Below the pieces are notes generated by a model. That model had not been told where the DNA came from, ran no database searches, and saw only the letters and a program-made list of their open reading frames with translations. Shown here piece by piece: positions 11,504 through 22,354 of a DNA stretch of 64,000 bases. The stretch covers positions 20,110 to 84,109 of the forward strand of contig CAIOFF010000016.1 in assembly GCA_903857495.1 (NCBI GenBank), in the 5' to 3' direction. Numbering within the stretch: position 1 is the stretch's first letter; every line of letters begins with the position of its first letter. Source of the stretch: an uncultured Holophagaceae bacterium. GTDB lineage: Bacteria; Acidobacteriota; Holophagae; Holophagales; Holophagaceae. The translations under genes and the position numbers were made by a program.

Positions 11504-12937
11504 TCAGTCTCCTTTGGGGGCGATGCTCGCGTAGAGGTCCAGGTAGGCCCGGGCGGGCCCCTCCCAGCTGAAGTTGGTGGTCATGCCCCGGCGCTGCAGG
11601 AGGCGCCAGGCCTGAGGATCCTGGAAGAGGTCGATGGCGGCGTTGAGGGCCTCCCCCAGGGCCCAGCCATTGGCCCGGTCGAACACGAAGCCCGTGGCCG
11701 TGCGCGCGGCCTGGGTCTCAGGCGTCAGCCCGACCACGGTGTCGGCCAGCCCGCCCGTGCGCCGGACCAGGGGCAGGGCGCCGTAGGTCTGGGCATAGAG
11801 CTGGGTGAGGCCGCAGGGCTCCTGGCGCGAGGGCACCAGGATCACGTCCGAGGCGGCGAAGGCGCGGTGGGCCAGGGCCTCGTCGTAGCTCAGGAAGACG
11901 CCCACCCGGCCCGGGTGGCGGTGGGCGGCCTGGACGAAGGCGCCCTCCGCATGGGGGTCGCCGGTGCCGATGATCGCCAGCTGCGCGCCCCGGGCCACTA
12001 GGTGATCCACGTTTTCCAGGACCAGGTCGAGGCCCTTGAGCGGGTCCAGGCGGCTGATCGAGGTGAAGAGGGGCGCGGTCGGATCTTCGTCGAGGCCCAT
12101 GCGACGCTGGAAGACCGGCCGGTTCGGCTGGCGACGGCCCGGGTGGCGCACATCGTAGCGGCTCACCAGATTGGGATCCCGGGCGGGGTTCCAGACCGTA
12201 CTGTCCACGCCGTTGATGATGCCCCACAGATCGCCCCGGCGGTGGGACAGCAGGCCCTCCAGGCCGTGCCCACCGGCCACCTGGATCTCATGGGAGTAGG
12301 TGGGGCTGACGGTGCTGATGCGGTCCGCAAGCTGCAGCCCGGCCTTGAGGAAGCAGATGTCCCGGTGAAACTCGACCCCCTCGGGGGTGAAGGCGCGGGG
12401 CGGCAGCCACAGGCTGTCGAGCATCTTGGCGGGAAAGCGGCCCTGGAAGGCGATGTTGTGGATGGTCATGACCGTGGCCGGCCGGGGCCCATCGCCATAG
12501 GCCACATAGGCGGGCATGAGCCCCGTGTGCCAGTCATGGCCGTGCAGCACGCCGGGCCGCCAGCCATCCGCCGTGCCGACGCGGCCCAGGTGGGCACCGG
12601 CCCAGGCCAGGGCAGCAAAGCGTTGGGCGAGGTCGTCGGGGTAGCCGTAGGGGCCGCCGGGTCGGGCGTAGAAGGCGGGCTGGTCCAGCAGGTAGAGGGG
12701 CAGGCCCGGGGCCTCGGCCTGGAGGATACGGGCGGGGCCACCGCCCATGAGGTCTGGGAACGTCGCGGCCACGCCCTGTATCTCGACCGCAGCAAGGATG
12801 GCCGGGTAGGCGGGGACCAGGAGCCGGGCATCGATGCCGAGGGCGCGCATGGCCCGGGGGAGGGCCGCCATCACATCGCCCAGACCACCGGTCTTGACGT
12901 AGGGGAACAGCTCGGAGGCGACGAAAAGAACCTTCAA
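11504..12937 (-). CDS. glgA: Glycogen synthase (ADP-glucose type)
   Basis: Elongates alpha-1,4-glucan from ADP-glucose (GT5). The N-terminus MKVLFVASELFPYVKTGGLG contains the nucleotide-sugar binding KTGGL motif at 15-19; ISRLDPLKG and PSRQEPCGLTQLYAQTYG mark the C-terminal Rossmann domain with the catalytic E-x7-E type region. At 477 residues it has normal length. It lies 3 bp downstream of glgC, so substrate-producing and substrate-using enzymes are translated from the same message. Confidence 0.97.
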   Translation of the reverse strand: MKVLFVASELFPYVKTGGLGDVMAALPRAMRALGIDARLLVPAYPAILAAVEIQGVAATFPDLMGGGPARILQAEAPGLPLYLLDQPAFYARPGGPYGYPDDLAQRFAALAWAGAHLGRVGTADGWRPGVLHGHDWHTGLMPAYVAYGDGPRPATVMTIHNIAFQGRFPAKMLDSLWLPPRAFTPEGVEFHRDICFLKAGLQLADRISTVSPTYSHEIQVAGGHGLEGLLSHRRGDLWGIINGVDSTVWNPARDPNLVSRYDVRHPGRRQPNRPVFQRRMGLDEDPTAPLFTSISRLDPLKGLDLVLENVDHLVARGAQLAIIGTGDPHAEGAFVQAAHRHPGRVGVFLSYDEALAHRAFAASDVILVPSRQEPCGLTQLYAQTYGALPLVRRTGGLADTVVGLTPETQAARTATGFVFDRANGWALGEALNAAIDLFQDPQAWRLLQRRGMTTNFSWEGPARAYLDLYASIAPKGD

Positions 12938-12940
12938 AAC

Positions 12941-14206
12941 CTAGGGCTCCAGCTGGTTCAGCATGCGCTGGGAGATGAGGGTCACGCCGTTCTCAGTGCG
13001 GTAGAAGCGGCGGGCATCCTCTTCCGGATCCTCGCCGACCACCATGCCAGCCGGGATCTTGCAGGCCCGGGCCACGATGCAGCGGCGCAGCCGGGAGTGT
13101 CGGCCGATGTCGCAGTCGGGGAGGATCATGGCCCCGTCCAGGCGGGCGTGGGAGTGGACCGAGACGCGGCTCGAGAGCAGCGAGTGGTGCACGTGGGCGC
13201 CGGAGATGACGCAGGCGCCGGAGACCAGGCTCGAGAGCGCCACGCCGTTGCGCATCTCGCCCGCATGGACGAACTTGGCGGGGGGCAGCTGCTCCTGGTG
13301 TGTGGTGATGGGCCAGTTCGCGTCGTAGAGGTTCAGGGCCGGCAGCACGCTGGTGAGGTCCATGTTGGCCTCCCAGTAGGAGTCCACGCTGCCCACGTCC
13401 TTCCAGTAGGGTTCGGGATGGCCGGGGTTGGGGATGCAGCTGCGCTCGAAGCGGTGCGCGAAGACCCGGGCCTCGCTGACGATGCGGGGGATGATGTCCT
13501 TGCCGAAGTCATGGCCGGAGTTGGGATCCTCGGCATCCTTGATGAGCTCGCGGGCGAGGAACTTCGCGTCGAACATGTAGATGCCCATGGACGCAAAGGC
13601 CCGGTCGGGCTTGCCGGGAATGGCCGGGGGATCCGCGGGCTTCTCGACGAAGGACACGATGCGGTCGTTCTCATCGACATGCGCAATGCCGAAGCCGCGC
13701 GCCGCGTCGCGGGGCACCTCGAGGCAGGCGATGGTCATGTCCGCCTGGTTGTCGAGGTGGTCCTTGAGGAACACCTTGTAGTCCATGCGGTAGATGTGGT
13801 CGCCCGCGAGGATGAGCACGGTCTTGGGATCCGCCGCCTGGATGCTGTCGAGGTTCTGGTAGACCGCGTCCGCCGTGCCGCTGTACCAGGCGTCCTTGTC
13901 GAAGCTTTGCTGGGCTGGCAGCACGTGCACGTACTCGTTGAGCTTGCCCGGCAGGAAGGTCCAGCCGAACTGCAGGTGCTCCAGCAGGCGGTGCGAGTTG
14001 TACTGCGTGAGCACCATGATCTTGCGGAAGCCCGAGTTCACACAGTTGGAGAGGGTGAAGTCGATGATGCGGTACTTGCCGCCAAAATCGAGACCGGGCT
14101 TGGCGTAGTGATCGGTCAGGTCCATCAGGCGCTTGCCACGCCCTCCGGCCATCACGAGCGCGATGGTGTGCCTTGGTGAGACTCGCGATTCAGAGATCGT
14201 CAACAT
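12941..14206 (-). CDS. glgC: Glucose-1-phosphate adenylyltransferase
   Basis: Makes ADP-glucose from ATP and glucose 1-phosphate, normally the regulated step of glycogen synthesis. The N-terminus carries the pyrophosphorylase signature MAGGRGKRLMDLT (residues about 19-31) followed by AKPGLDFGGKYRIIDFTLSN; IYRMDY and the C-terminal left-handed beta-helix (GAHVHHSLLSSRVSVHSHA) are clear. Length 421 is normal. It is the first gene of glgC-glgA-pgi. The 62-bp upstream gap to aat holds a possible -10 (TATTAT on the minus strand) but no strong -35. An ATG further inside is possible but the start used fits family length. Confidence 0.97.
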   Translation of the reverse strand: MLTISESRVSPRHTIALVMAGGRGKRLMDLTDHYAKPGLDFGGKYRIIDFTLSNCVNSGFRKIMVLTQYNSHRLLEHLQFGWTFLPGKLNEYVHVLPAQQSFDKDAWYSGTADAVYQNLDSIQAADPKTVLILAGDHIYRMDYKVFLKDHLDNQADMTIACLEVPRDAARGFGIAHVDENDRIVSFVEKPADPPAIPGKPDRAFASMGIYMFDAKFLARELIKDAEDPNSGHDFGKDIIPRIVSEARVFAHRFERSCIPNPGHPEPYWKDVGSVDSYWEANMDLTSVLPALNLYDANWPITTHQEQLPPAKFVHAGEMRNGVALSSLVSGACVISGAHVHHSLLSSRVSVHSHARLDGAMILPDCDIGRHSRLRRCIVARACKIPAGMVVGEDPEEDARRFYRTENGVTLISQRMLNQLEP

Positions 14207-14267
14207 GAGAGTCCTTTGGCCTTAAGGGAATAATAGCCCTGGACTGGCCAAGCGAAAGGCTATCTTT

Positions 14268-14920
14268 TCACCAGTAGCCCACGTGTTCCTCGGCCTGGAG
14301 CGCTTCCTGGAGCTCCACCAGGAACAGGCGCCGGGGCACCACCCGGAACCCGTAGCCCCGCAGACCCTCGTGGGGCAGCTGACCATCGAGCAGGGTGAAC
14401 CCCCAGCCGGCCAGCCGCACATCCAGGGCCGCCAGGGCCGCGCGGCTGGCCTCGGGCTCCAGGCTGAACATGCTCTCGCCGAAGAAGGCGCCGCCCAGGG
14501 ACACCCCGTAGAGGCCGCCCCGCAGCTGCCCGTCCCGCCACGCCTCGACGCTGTGGGCGTGGCCCGCGCGGTGCAGGGCCAGGTAGGCCTCCCGCATCTC
14601 TGCCGTGATCCAGGTGCCGTCCTGGCCGGGGCGGGGCACCCGGGAGCAGTGGCCGATCACCGCCTCGAAGGCCGTGTCGAAGCGGGTTTCGAAGGGCTGG
14701 TGCCGCAGGCTCCGGCGGGTGCGGGCGGAGAGGTGCAGGTGGCCGGGCCGCAGCAGGGCCCGCTCCGGCGGGGACCACCAGAGCAGGGGATCCTCCTCGC
14801 CGAACCAGGGGAAGATGCCGCTGCGGTAGGCCTGCAGGAGCCGAGGCACGCTGAGGTCCCCGCCGATGGCCAGGAGGCCGTCCTCGGCCAGCTCCGGGTC
14901 CGGGAAGACCAGGCGCTCCG

Positions 14921-14939
<19 letters not shown>
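14268..14939 (-). CDS. aat: Leucyl/phenylalanyl-tRNA-protein transferase
   Basis: Adds Leu or Phe from aminoacyl-tRNA to N-terminal Lys/Arg of proteins, creating an N-degron for ClpS/ClpAP. Motifs YRSGIFPWFGEEDPLLWWSPPERALL (about 38-63), HSVEAWRDGQLRGGLYGVSLGGAFFGESMFS and the closing LDGQLPHEGLRGYGFRVVPR are diagnostic. Length 223 is normal. The start overlaps the 3' end of clpA by 19 bp, so it is very likely translationally coupled to it and last in the clpS-clpA-aat run. Confidence 0.96.
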
Positions 14940-17159
<2,220 letters not shown>

Positions 17160-17167
<8 letters not shown>

Positions 17168-17471
17168 CGTCGGGCTCCACGGTGAGCAGGAGGGGAAAAC
17201 CATCGCGCTCGGCCAGCTGCCGGCCGCGCTCGGCGCGGGTCTCCGCCACGTCCCGGGTGTAGCGACCGGCCACGCCCACCCCGGCCCGGTGGACTGCCAG
17301 CATGATGGCGATGGCCTCGGGCTCCGGCTTGCGGAAGACCGTCGTCAGCAGCCAGACCACGAACTCCTGGGTGGTGTAGTCGTCATTGTGGAGCAGCACC
17401 TTCCACAGACCCGGTTCCCGCAGCTTGGTGCGTTCGCGGGTGAGGACCTGGCCTTGTCGCTTCGTGGCCAT
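17160..17471 (-). CDS. clpS: ATP-dependent Clp protease adaptor ClpS
   Basis: Small adaptor that binds N-degrons and delivers them to ClpA. The 103-residue protein has the classical core PGLWKVLLHNDDYTTQEFVVWLLTTVF (about 22-48) including the HNDDYT substrate-pocket motif, then AIAIMLAVHRAGVGVAGRYTRDVAETRA. It overlaps clpA by 8 bp and starts about 48 bp downstream of the signal peptidase gene. Its presence with clpA and aat gives a complete N-end-rule cassette. Confidence 0.96.
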
Positions 17472-17519
17472 GAATGGCGCCTCCGGGGGATTCAGGATAG
17501 CCCCTGCGCCCGGCGCCGG

Positions 17520-17960
17520 TCAGAGGTTCCCCAGCAGCCGGCCGTGCATGGCCCCGGCGGGGAGCGGCCCCCAGCTCCGGCCGTCCTGGCTGGCCGGGCG
17601 GTTGTCGCCCAGCACCAGATAGCCGTCCCCGCAGGCCTGCCGGCCCCCGCCGCTGCGCTCGGGGTGGGCCACCCAGGGCTCGTCCAGGCGCCGGTCATTG
17701 ATCCACAGGTCCCCGCCCTCCCAGCGCACCTGGTCGCCGGGCAGCCCCAGCACCCGCTTCACCGAGGACCCCTGGGGCCCCTCCACGAGCCAGACCTCGC
17801 CCCGCCGGGGGGCCGGGACCACCCAGGCCCGCCAGGACCAGCGCAGGGCCCCATCCGGCAGGGCCGGCTCCATGCTGTGTCCGGAGATGCGGACCGGCCG
17901 CACCACCCCCAGGGGCGCGAGGGCCAGGGCCACGGCGGCGAGGGGGATCCAGGGGCGCAC
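17520..17960 (-). CDS. Signal peptidase I family protein (S26), compact
   Basis: Predicted membrane serine protease that removes signal peptides. One N-terminal membrane segment (about 5-20) is followed by SGHSMEPALPDG with nucleophile Ser29, VKRVLGLPGD with the general base Lys68, and GDNRPASQDGRSWGPL, the box E-like end. At 146 residues it is much shorter than typical LepB (250-320) and keeps only the catalytic core, resembling compact S26 proteases. The housekeeping LepB may lie elsewhere. It sits 16 bp downstream of the PTPS-like gene and upstream of clpS in the same direction. Confidence 0.85.
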   Translation of the reverse strand: MRPWIPLAAVALALAPLGVVRPVRISGHSMEPALPDGALRWSWRAWVVPAPRRGEVWLVEGPQGSSVKRVLGLPGDQVRWEGGDLWINDRRLDEPWVAHPERSGGGRQACGDGYLVLGDNRPASQDGRSWGPLPAGAMHGRLLGNL

Positions 17961-17976
17961 GAGACGCTGACTCAGT

Positions 17977-18330
17977 TCAGCCGAAGACGCTCAGCCGCCG
18001 GCCCTGGCCGTCCGTGAGGGCGACCTCCTTGAGCCGGGCCGGGGCGGGGGTGAAGGGGGCCAGCTCGGCCAGGAGCCGCTGGGCCAGGGCCAGGGGGCCC
18101 TCCAGTTCGAGGTCCGACAGCAGCTGTCCCTGCAGGGGGGCGAGGCTGCGGTCCAGGGCCGCCTCCAGGTCCCGGAAGTCCACCACCACGTCGAAGCTGT
18201 CCAGGCCCTCCCGGGCGGCCACCACTTCAACCAGGTAGTCGTGCCCCTCCCAGCGTCCGCCGGAGCGGAACACCACGGAAAGGGGGCGGGTGACGGCGGA
18301 CTCGAACACCAGGCTGGGAACTTGGGCCAA
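17977..18330 (-). CDS. Degenerate 6-pyruvoyl-tetrahydropterin synthase (QueD)-like protein
   Basis: 117 residues with the overall PTPS/QueD layout: an N-terminal strand (LVFESAVTRPL), WEGHDYLVEVV, VVVDFRDLEAALD, and a C-terminal strand VALTDGQGRRLSVF. The catalytic elements of the family look lost. The first zinc His (usually AAH) is Thr, the catalytic Cys segment is absent, HGH is EGH, the LDH motif is absent and the ET motif is LTD. It therefore probably does not make carboxytetrahydropterin; a binding or structural role is possible. It is first in the run leading to the signal peptidase and clpS. The family call rests on pattern, so moderate confidence. Confidence 0.55.
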   Translation of the reverse strand: MAQVPSLVFESAVTRPLSVVFRSGGRWEGHDYLVEVVAAREGLDSFDVVVDFRDLEAALDRSLAPLQGQLLSDLELEGPLALAQRLLAELAPFTPAPARLKEVALTDGQGRRLSVFG

Positions 18331-18482
18331 GGGGGCCTCCGACTTACTCCAGGTTGAGACTTCAGTTTCACATGGTGAAGGCTACACTGGGCCATCGAGC
18401 CTGCCATACCTGACAACCGGGTTATTGATCAAGGCGGCCCCCGCCACCTTGACTGCCACCCGTCTTCGCGAGGAGCGACCCC

Positions 18483-20516
18483 ATGAAGGCCCTGGAAATC
18501 GCGCTGTTCTGGATCCTGACCCTGGCCGCGGGCGGCTTCTTCGTGTGGACCATCCGGCAGCGGATCGGAACCATGAAGGCCGGCCTGCCGGACAACCGCA
18601 CGGACCAGCCCTGGGAGCGCCTGAAGGGCGTCATCGTGCTGGCCCTGGGCCAGCAGCGCATGGTCCGGGACAAGTATGCCGGCTTCTATCACATCCTCAT
18701 CTTCTGGGGCTTCTGCGTGCTGGGGCTTCGCAGCCTCGGGCTGGTGCTGGAAGGCCTCTTCGGCTGGCACATGACCGAGGCCCTGGGCCAGTTCGGCCTG
18801 GGCTACCAGTTCACCAAGGACATCTTCGAGGTGCTGGTCCTCGTGGGCCTGGGCCTTGCGGCCTTCCGCCGCCTAGCCGCCAAGCCCTGGCGCCTGGAGA
18901 ATTCCTGGGATGCCTGGGCCACCCTGAGCCTCATCGGCGGCCTCATGATTACGGACCTGCTGGCGGACGGCGCCTACATCTGGCTGCACAACCCGACCTG
19001 GAAGCTGTGGGCCCCGGCCAGCCTCTTCGTGGCGAACCTGCTGCGCCCCCTGGATGGCACCGCCCTGTTGGTGGTCTACAAGAGCATGTGGTGGCTGCAC
19101 CTGGGCCTGCTCTACTTCTTCGCCAACTTCCTGCCCTATTCCAAGCACTTCCACGTCTTCACGTCGCTGTTCAACATCTACTTCCGCGAGCTGCAGCCCA
19201 ACAAGAACCTGAAGCCCATGGACATGGAGGCCGAGCACTTCGGCATCAACAAGATCCAGGACTTCACCTGGAAGCAGATGCTCGACTTCTACACCTGTGT
19301 GGAGTGCGGCCGCTGCCTGGAGAACTGCCCCACGACCCTCACGGGCAAGCCGCTCCGGCCCAAGGACTTCGGCAACGACCTGCGCGACTACCTGAAGGCC
19401 ACGCCCCTCGCCCAGATGGGCCAGGACCAGAGCGTGCCCGAGGACCGCCTGCTCATCGGCGGTCCCGTGCCCGAGGGCGCCCACTGGCAGCGCGATGACG
19501 AGGCGCCCCCCTGGAGCAAGGCGCAGCTCGAGGGCTGGATCAGCCGGGACACCATCTGGGCCTGCACCAGCTGCGGCTACTGCGAGTGGGCCTGCCCGCT
19601 GCAGATCAGCTTCGTGGACAAGCTCGTGGGCATGCGCCGCTACCTCACGCTGGAAGAGAGCGACTTCCCTGCCGAGGCCCAGATCGCCTTCAAGGGCATG
19701 GAGCGCCAGGGCAACCCCTGGAACCTCGCCCAGGCCGACCGCGGCAAGTGGGCCGAGGGCCTGGACGTGCCCACCCTGGCCGAGAAGCCCGATGCGGAAT
19801 ACCTGTTCTGGGTGGGCTGCGCCGGCAGCTACGACGCCGCGGGCCAGAAGGTGTCGCAGTCCCTGGTGAAGCTGCTCAAGGCCGCCAACATCTCCTTCGC
19901 CATCCTGGGCACCGAGGAGAGCTGCACCTGTGAGTCCGCCCGGCGCCTGGGCAATGAGTACCTCTTTCAGACGGCCACGGAGACCAACGTCGAGTTGCTC
20001 AAGGGCTACGACGTCAAGAAGATCATCACCAACTGCCCGCACTGCCTGAACACGCTGAAGAACGAGTACCCGGACTTTGGCGGCACCTTCGAGGTGGTGC
20101 ACGGCACCGAGCTGGTGGCGCAGCTCCTGGCCGAAGGCCGGATCAAGCTCGACCAGACCGTGGCCGTGGACCTCACCTACCACGACCCCTGCTACCTCAG
20201 CCGCTACAACGGCCAGGTGGCCGCGCCCCGCGCGATCCTGGACGCCATCCCCGGCGTGAAGCTCACGGAGATGGAGAAGCACGGCGAGGCCACCATGTGC
20301 TGCGGCGCGGGCGGCGGACGCTTCTGGCTGGAGGAGCACCTCGGCAAGCGCGTCAACCACGAGCGCTTCGAGCAGGCCCTGGAGACGAAGACCAGCACCG
20401 TCGCTGTGGCCTGCCCCTTCTGCAACGTCATGCTGAACAACGCCGCGGGCGAGACCGGCCACGAGGGCGTCGCCACCACGGACGTGCTGGAGCTGGCGGC
20501 GAAGGCGCTCAAGTAG
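18483..20516 (+). CDS. Membrane-bound Fe-S oxidoreductase with CCG domains (HdrD/GlcF-like, ETF:quinone oxidoreductase type)
   Basis: The 677-residue protein joins a membrane part and a redox part. Residues about 1-225 form several transmembrane helices resembling the NarI/cytochrome-b-type gamma domain. Two 4Fe-4S motifs follow, CVECGRCLENCP near 272 and CTSCGYCEWACP near 363. Two cysteine-rich CCG domains come last (VGCAGSYD near 445 with NCPHCLNTL near 517; the second ends in CCGAGGGRFWLEE near 605). This architecture matches the proposed ETF:menaquinone oxidoreductases of anaerobes, moving electrons from acyl-CoA dehydrogenation to quinone. No etfAB genes are adjacent, so the partner is inference. 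GAGGAG lies about 8 bases before the ATG. Confidence 0.85.
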   Translation: MKALEIALFWILTLAAGGFFVWTIRQRIGTMKAGLPDNRTDQPWERLKGVIVLALGQQRMVRDKYAGFYHILIFWGFCVLGLRSLGLVLEGLFGWHMTEALGQFGLGYQFTKDIFEVLVLVGLGLAAFRRLAAKPWRLENSWDAWATLSLIGGLMITDLLADGAYIWLHNPTWKLWAPASLFVANLLRPLDGTALLVVYKSMWWLHLGLLYFFANFLPYSKHFHVFTSLFNIYFRELQPNKNLKPMDMEAEHFGINKIQDFTWKQMLDFYTCVECGRCLENCPTTLTGKPLRPKDFGNDLRDYLKATPLAQMGQDQSVPEDRLLIGGPVPEGAHWQRDDEAPPWSKAQLEGWISRDTIWACTSCGYCEWACPLQISFVDKLVGMRRYLTLEESDFPAEAQIAFKGMERQGNPWNLAQADRGKWAEGLDVPTLAEKPDAEYLFWVGCAGSYDAAGQKVSQSLVKLLKAANISFAILGTEESCTCESARRLGNEYLFQTATETNVELLKGYDVKKIITNCPHCLNTLKNEYPDFGGTFEVVHGTELVAQLLAEGRIKLDQTVAVDLTYHDPCYLSRYNGQVAAPRAILDAIPGVKLTEMEKHGEATMCCGAGGGRFWLEEHLGKRVNHERFEQALETKTSTVAVACPFCNVMLNNAAGETGHEGVATTDVLELAAKALK

Positions 20517-20529
20517 GCGACCCACCCCG

Positions 20530-20567
20530 AGCAGCCATGAGGCGGGACCTCCCGTTTCATGGCTGCT
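20530..20567 (+). terminator. Strong hairpin after the Fe-S oxidoreductase gene
   Basis: A perfect 11-bp inverted repeat (AGCAGCCATGA / TCATGGCTGCT) encloses a second perfect 5-bp stem (CGGGA / TCCCG); the two G-T mismatches between them could be wobble pairs. It starts 13 bp after the stop codon and lies before the transporter gene. There is no proper T-tract, only TTGGTGTGT, so it could be an mRNA 3'-end stabiliser or a weak terminator rather than a classical one. Confidence 0.55.
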
Positions 20568-20606
20568 TGGTGTGTCAGGGAAGACGGGCAGGACGAAGGG
20601 AAGAGC

Positions 20607-21698
20607 ATGCAAGAGCAACACGCGATCAAGCACTTCGCCCCGAGCTGGTTCGCCGTGATCATGGGGACCGGGGGGCTGGCGAACATCCTGTTTCTGTGGG
20701 AAGGCCAGTTCCTGTGGGTCTGGCGGCCGAGCCTGGCCGTGGCGGCCCTGGCCGATGTCGGCTACTTCCTGGTGCTGATTCCCTGGCTGCTGCGGTGGGT
20801 GCGCCACTTCGACTATGTGCACCGGGATCTCCACCACCCGGTGGCGACCAACTTCTTTGTCACCATGCCGGTGGCCACGGTGATCCTGGGCACGAACCTG
20901 CACCTCATCTGGAGCCCCTACCTGGGCCGGGAGCTGGTCTTCGGTCTGCTGCTGGCCTGCTGGGTCATCGCCATCGCCGGCGTAGCTTTCTTTACCCTGT
21001 TCACGACCTTCCGGTTCATCCGGGCCGAGGCATCTCCGGCGCCGGAGACCATGAACTTCTCCTGGATCATGGCCCCCATCGCGAACATGGCCCTGCTCCT
21101 GCTGGGCAACCCCGTGTGCGGCTGGGCGGCGCAGCTGCGGCCCCAGTGGTGTTCGACCATCCTCGTCTGCAACGCCGCCATGCTGGGCATCGGCTTCTTT
21201 CTGTTCCTGTTCATCAGCGCCATCATCTTCGTCCGGCTGGCGCTGCACCCGCTGCCACCGGCGGAGACCACCCCGACCTTCGGGATCATCCTCAGCGCGG
21301 CGGGGCTGGCCGTGAGCGCCGTCCTGGACCTGGGCGCCAGCGCCAGGAGCCTGGGCCTCGTGACGGAGACGGGCCTCTTCTCCCTGGCCGCCGCCACCCT
21401 CTGGGGCTTCGGCATGTGGATCCTGGCCCTGATCCTGGTGATCTGCGCCTATCAGTGGCGGAGGGGCGGCATCCCCTTCAGCCTCGGCTGGTGGGCCTTC
21501 GTCTTTCCGCTCGCCGCCTACACCATCGGCAGCCAGAAGATCGCGCTGCGCTTTCCGTCGCTGCTCACGCGGGGCTATGCCATGGTCCTGACAGTCCTGC
21601 TGGTGGGGCTCTGGCTCTACATCCTCGGCAACACGCTGCGGGGTGTGCTGCGGGGGACCTTGTTCCAAGGAAAGCCCATCGCCCAGCCCGAGGGGTAG
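20607..21698 (+). CDS. TDT/SLAC1-family transporter (TehA/Mae1-like)
   Basis: Integral membrane protein of about 363 residues with ten predicted hydrophobic segments and the family opening HFAPSWFAVIMGTGGLAN. Relatives carry C4-dicarboxylates, sulfite, chloride or confer tellurite resistance; the substrate cannot be told from sequence. The ATG at 20607 is chosen over the in-frame ATG 16 codons upstream because GAAGGGAAG lies just before it and because the family starts here (QEQHAIKHFAPSWF). It converges with the barrel gene at 21721. Confidence 0.85.
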   Translation: MQEQHAIKHFAPSWFAVIMGTGGLANILFLWEGQFLWVWRPSLAVAALADVGYFLVLIPWLLRWVRHFDYVHRDLHHPVATNFFVTMPVATVILGTNLHLIWSPYLGRELVFGLLLACWVIAIAGVAFFTLFTTFRFIRAEASPAPETMNFSWIMAPIANMALLLLGNPVCGWAAQLRPQWCSTILVCNAAMLGIGFFLFLFISAIIFVRLALHPLPPAETTPTFGIILSAAGLAVSAVLDLGASARSLGLVTETGLFSLAAATLWGFGMWILALILVICAYQWRRGGIPFSLGWWAFVFPLAAYTIGSQKIALRFPSLLTRGYAMVLTVLLVGLWLYILGNTLRGVLRGTLFQGKPIAQPEG

Positions 21699-21720
21699 GC
21701 GGTCACTGGTCGGGTGCCCC

Positions 21721-22329
21721 TCAGTAGCTGAGCACCACCGCCGCCTCCAGGGTGTTGTAGCTCAGACCCCGGTAGATGCAGAAGACATAGCGGCTCTCCA
21801 GGCTGACGCGGCGGTGGAGCGTGTAGCCCAGGCCCAGGGCGACGGCGGGCTCGTCCTTGGTGCTGGTGTCGTTCACGATGTAGGTGCGGGTGGCGTTCAC
21901 CCGGTCGCTGGTGGTGTAGGTCCCGAAGCTGTGCTCGCGCCAGACCTTGAGGTAGGCCCCGGCCAGGAAGTAGAGGCGGCCCTGGGGCCCGCTGGGGCGG
22001 TAGAGCAGGTCCCCACCCAGGGACCACGCGCTCCAGCGGGAGCCTTCCGCACCCAGATCGTTGTAGCGTGTCGACTTGTAGGCGTATTGGTTGTCGATGG
22101 TGGTGAAGGCCTGGAAGGACACCCTCGGGCGGATGGCCAGGGTTCCTGTCAGGGGAATCGTCAGGGACAGGGCTCCCTGGGATGCGTGCTTTGTCCCCAT
22201 CTCATTGCGGAAATCGCCCTGGGCGTCGGCGATCCCCAGGTGCAGGCTGGGCACCATGGGCTCGGCCGCTGAGGCGAGCCCGCAGTAGGCCAGGCTGAGA
22301 GACAAGATCATGGGTCGGGTGAAGGGCAT
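21721..22329 (-). CDS. Outer-membrane beta-barrel-like protein, hypothetical
   Basis: 202 residues with an N-terminal signal peptide (hydrophobic core SLSLAYCGLASA, likely cleavage after ASA at about 22). The rest alternates polar/hydrophobic strands with many aromatic residues and ends in an odd-even strand TLEAAVVLSY with terminal Tyr, the usual signature of an outer-membrane barrel. I do not recognise a specific family. It starts 25 bp downstream of the SGNH lipoprotein gene on the same strand, so the two are probably one transcript and both act in the envelope. Confidence 0.65.
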   Translation of the reverse strand: MPFTRPMILSLSLAYCGLASAAEPMVPSLHLGIADAQGDFRNEMGTKHASQGALSLTIPLTGTLAIRPRVSFQAFTTIDNQYAYKSTRYNDLGAEGSRWSAWSLGGDLLYRPSGPQGRLYFLAGAYLKVWREHSFGTYTTSDRVNATRTYIVNDTSTKDEPAVALGLGYTLHRRVSLESRYVFCIYRGLSYNTLEAAVVLSY

Positions 22330-22354
22330 GGGCGGGTGTTCCTGGGGGGCGGGA

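Noticed and set aside
12002..14179. Long plus-strand open frame opposite glgA/glgC
   Set aside because: Low-complexity shadow of the glycogen genes; both glgA and glgC have complete family motifs on the minus strand.
18873..21668. Minus-strand open frame of more than 900 codons opposite the Fe-S protein and transporter
   Set aside because: Composition is biased (Gln, Gly, Ala, His), with no motif; the plus-strand genes carry diagnostic cysteines and membrane segments.
21690..21722. GAGGGG/CCCCTC inverted repeat between convergent genes
   Set aside because: Only 6 bp with a 21-base loop, and it overlaps both gene ends; not strong enough to list as a terminator.
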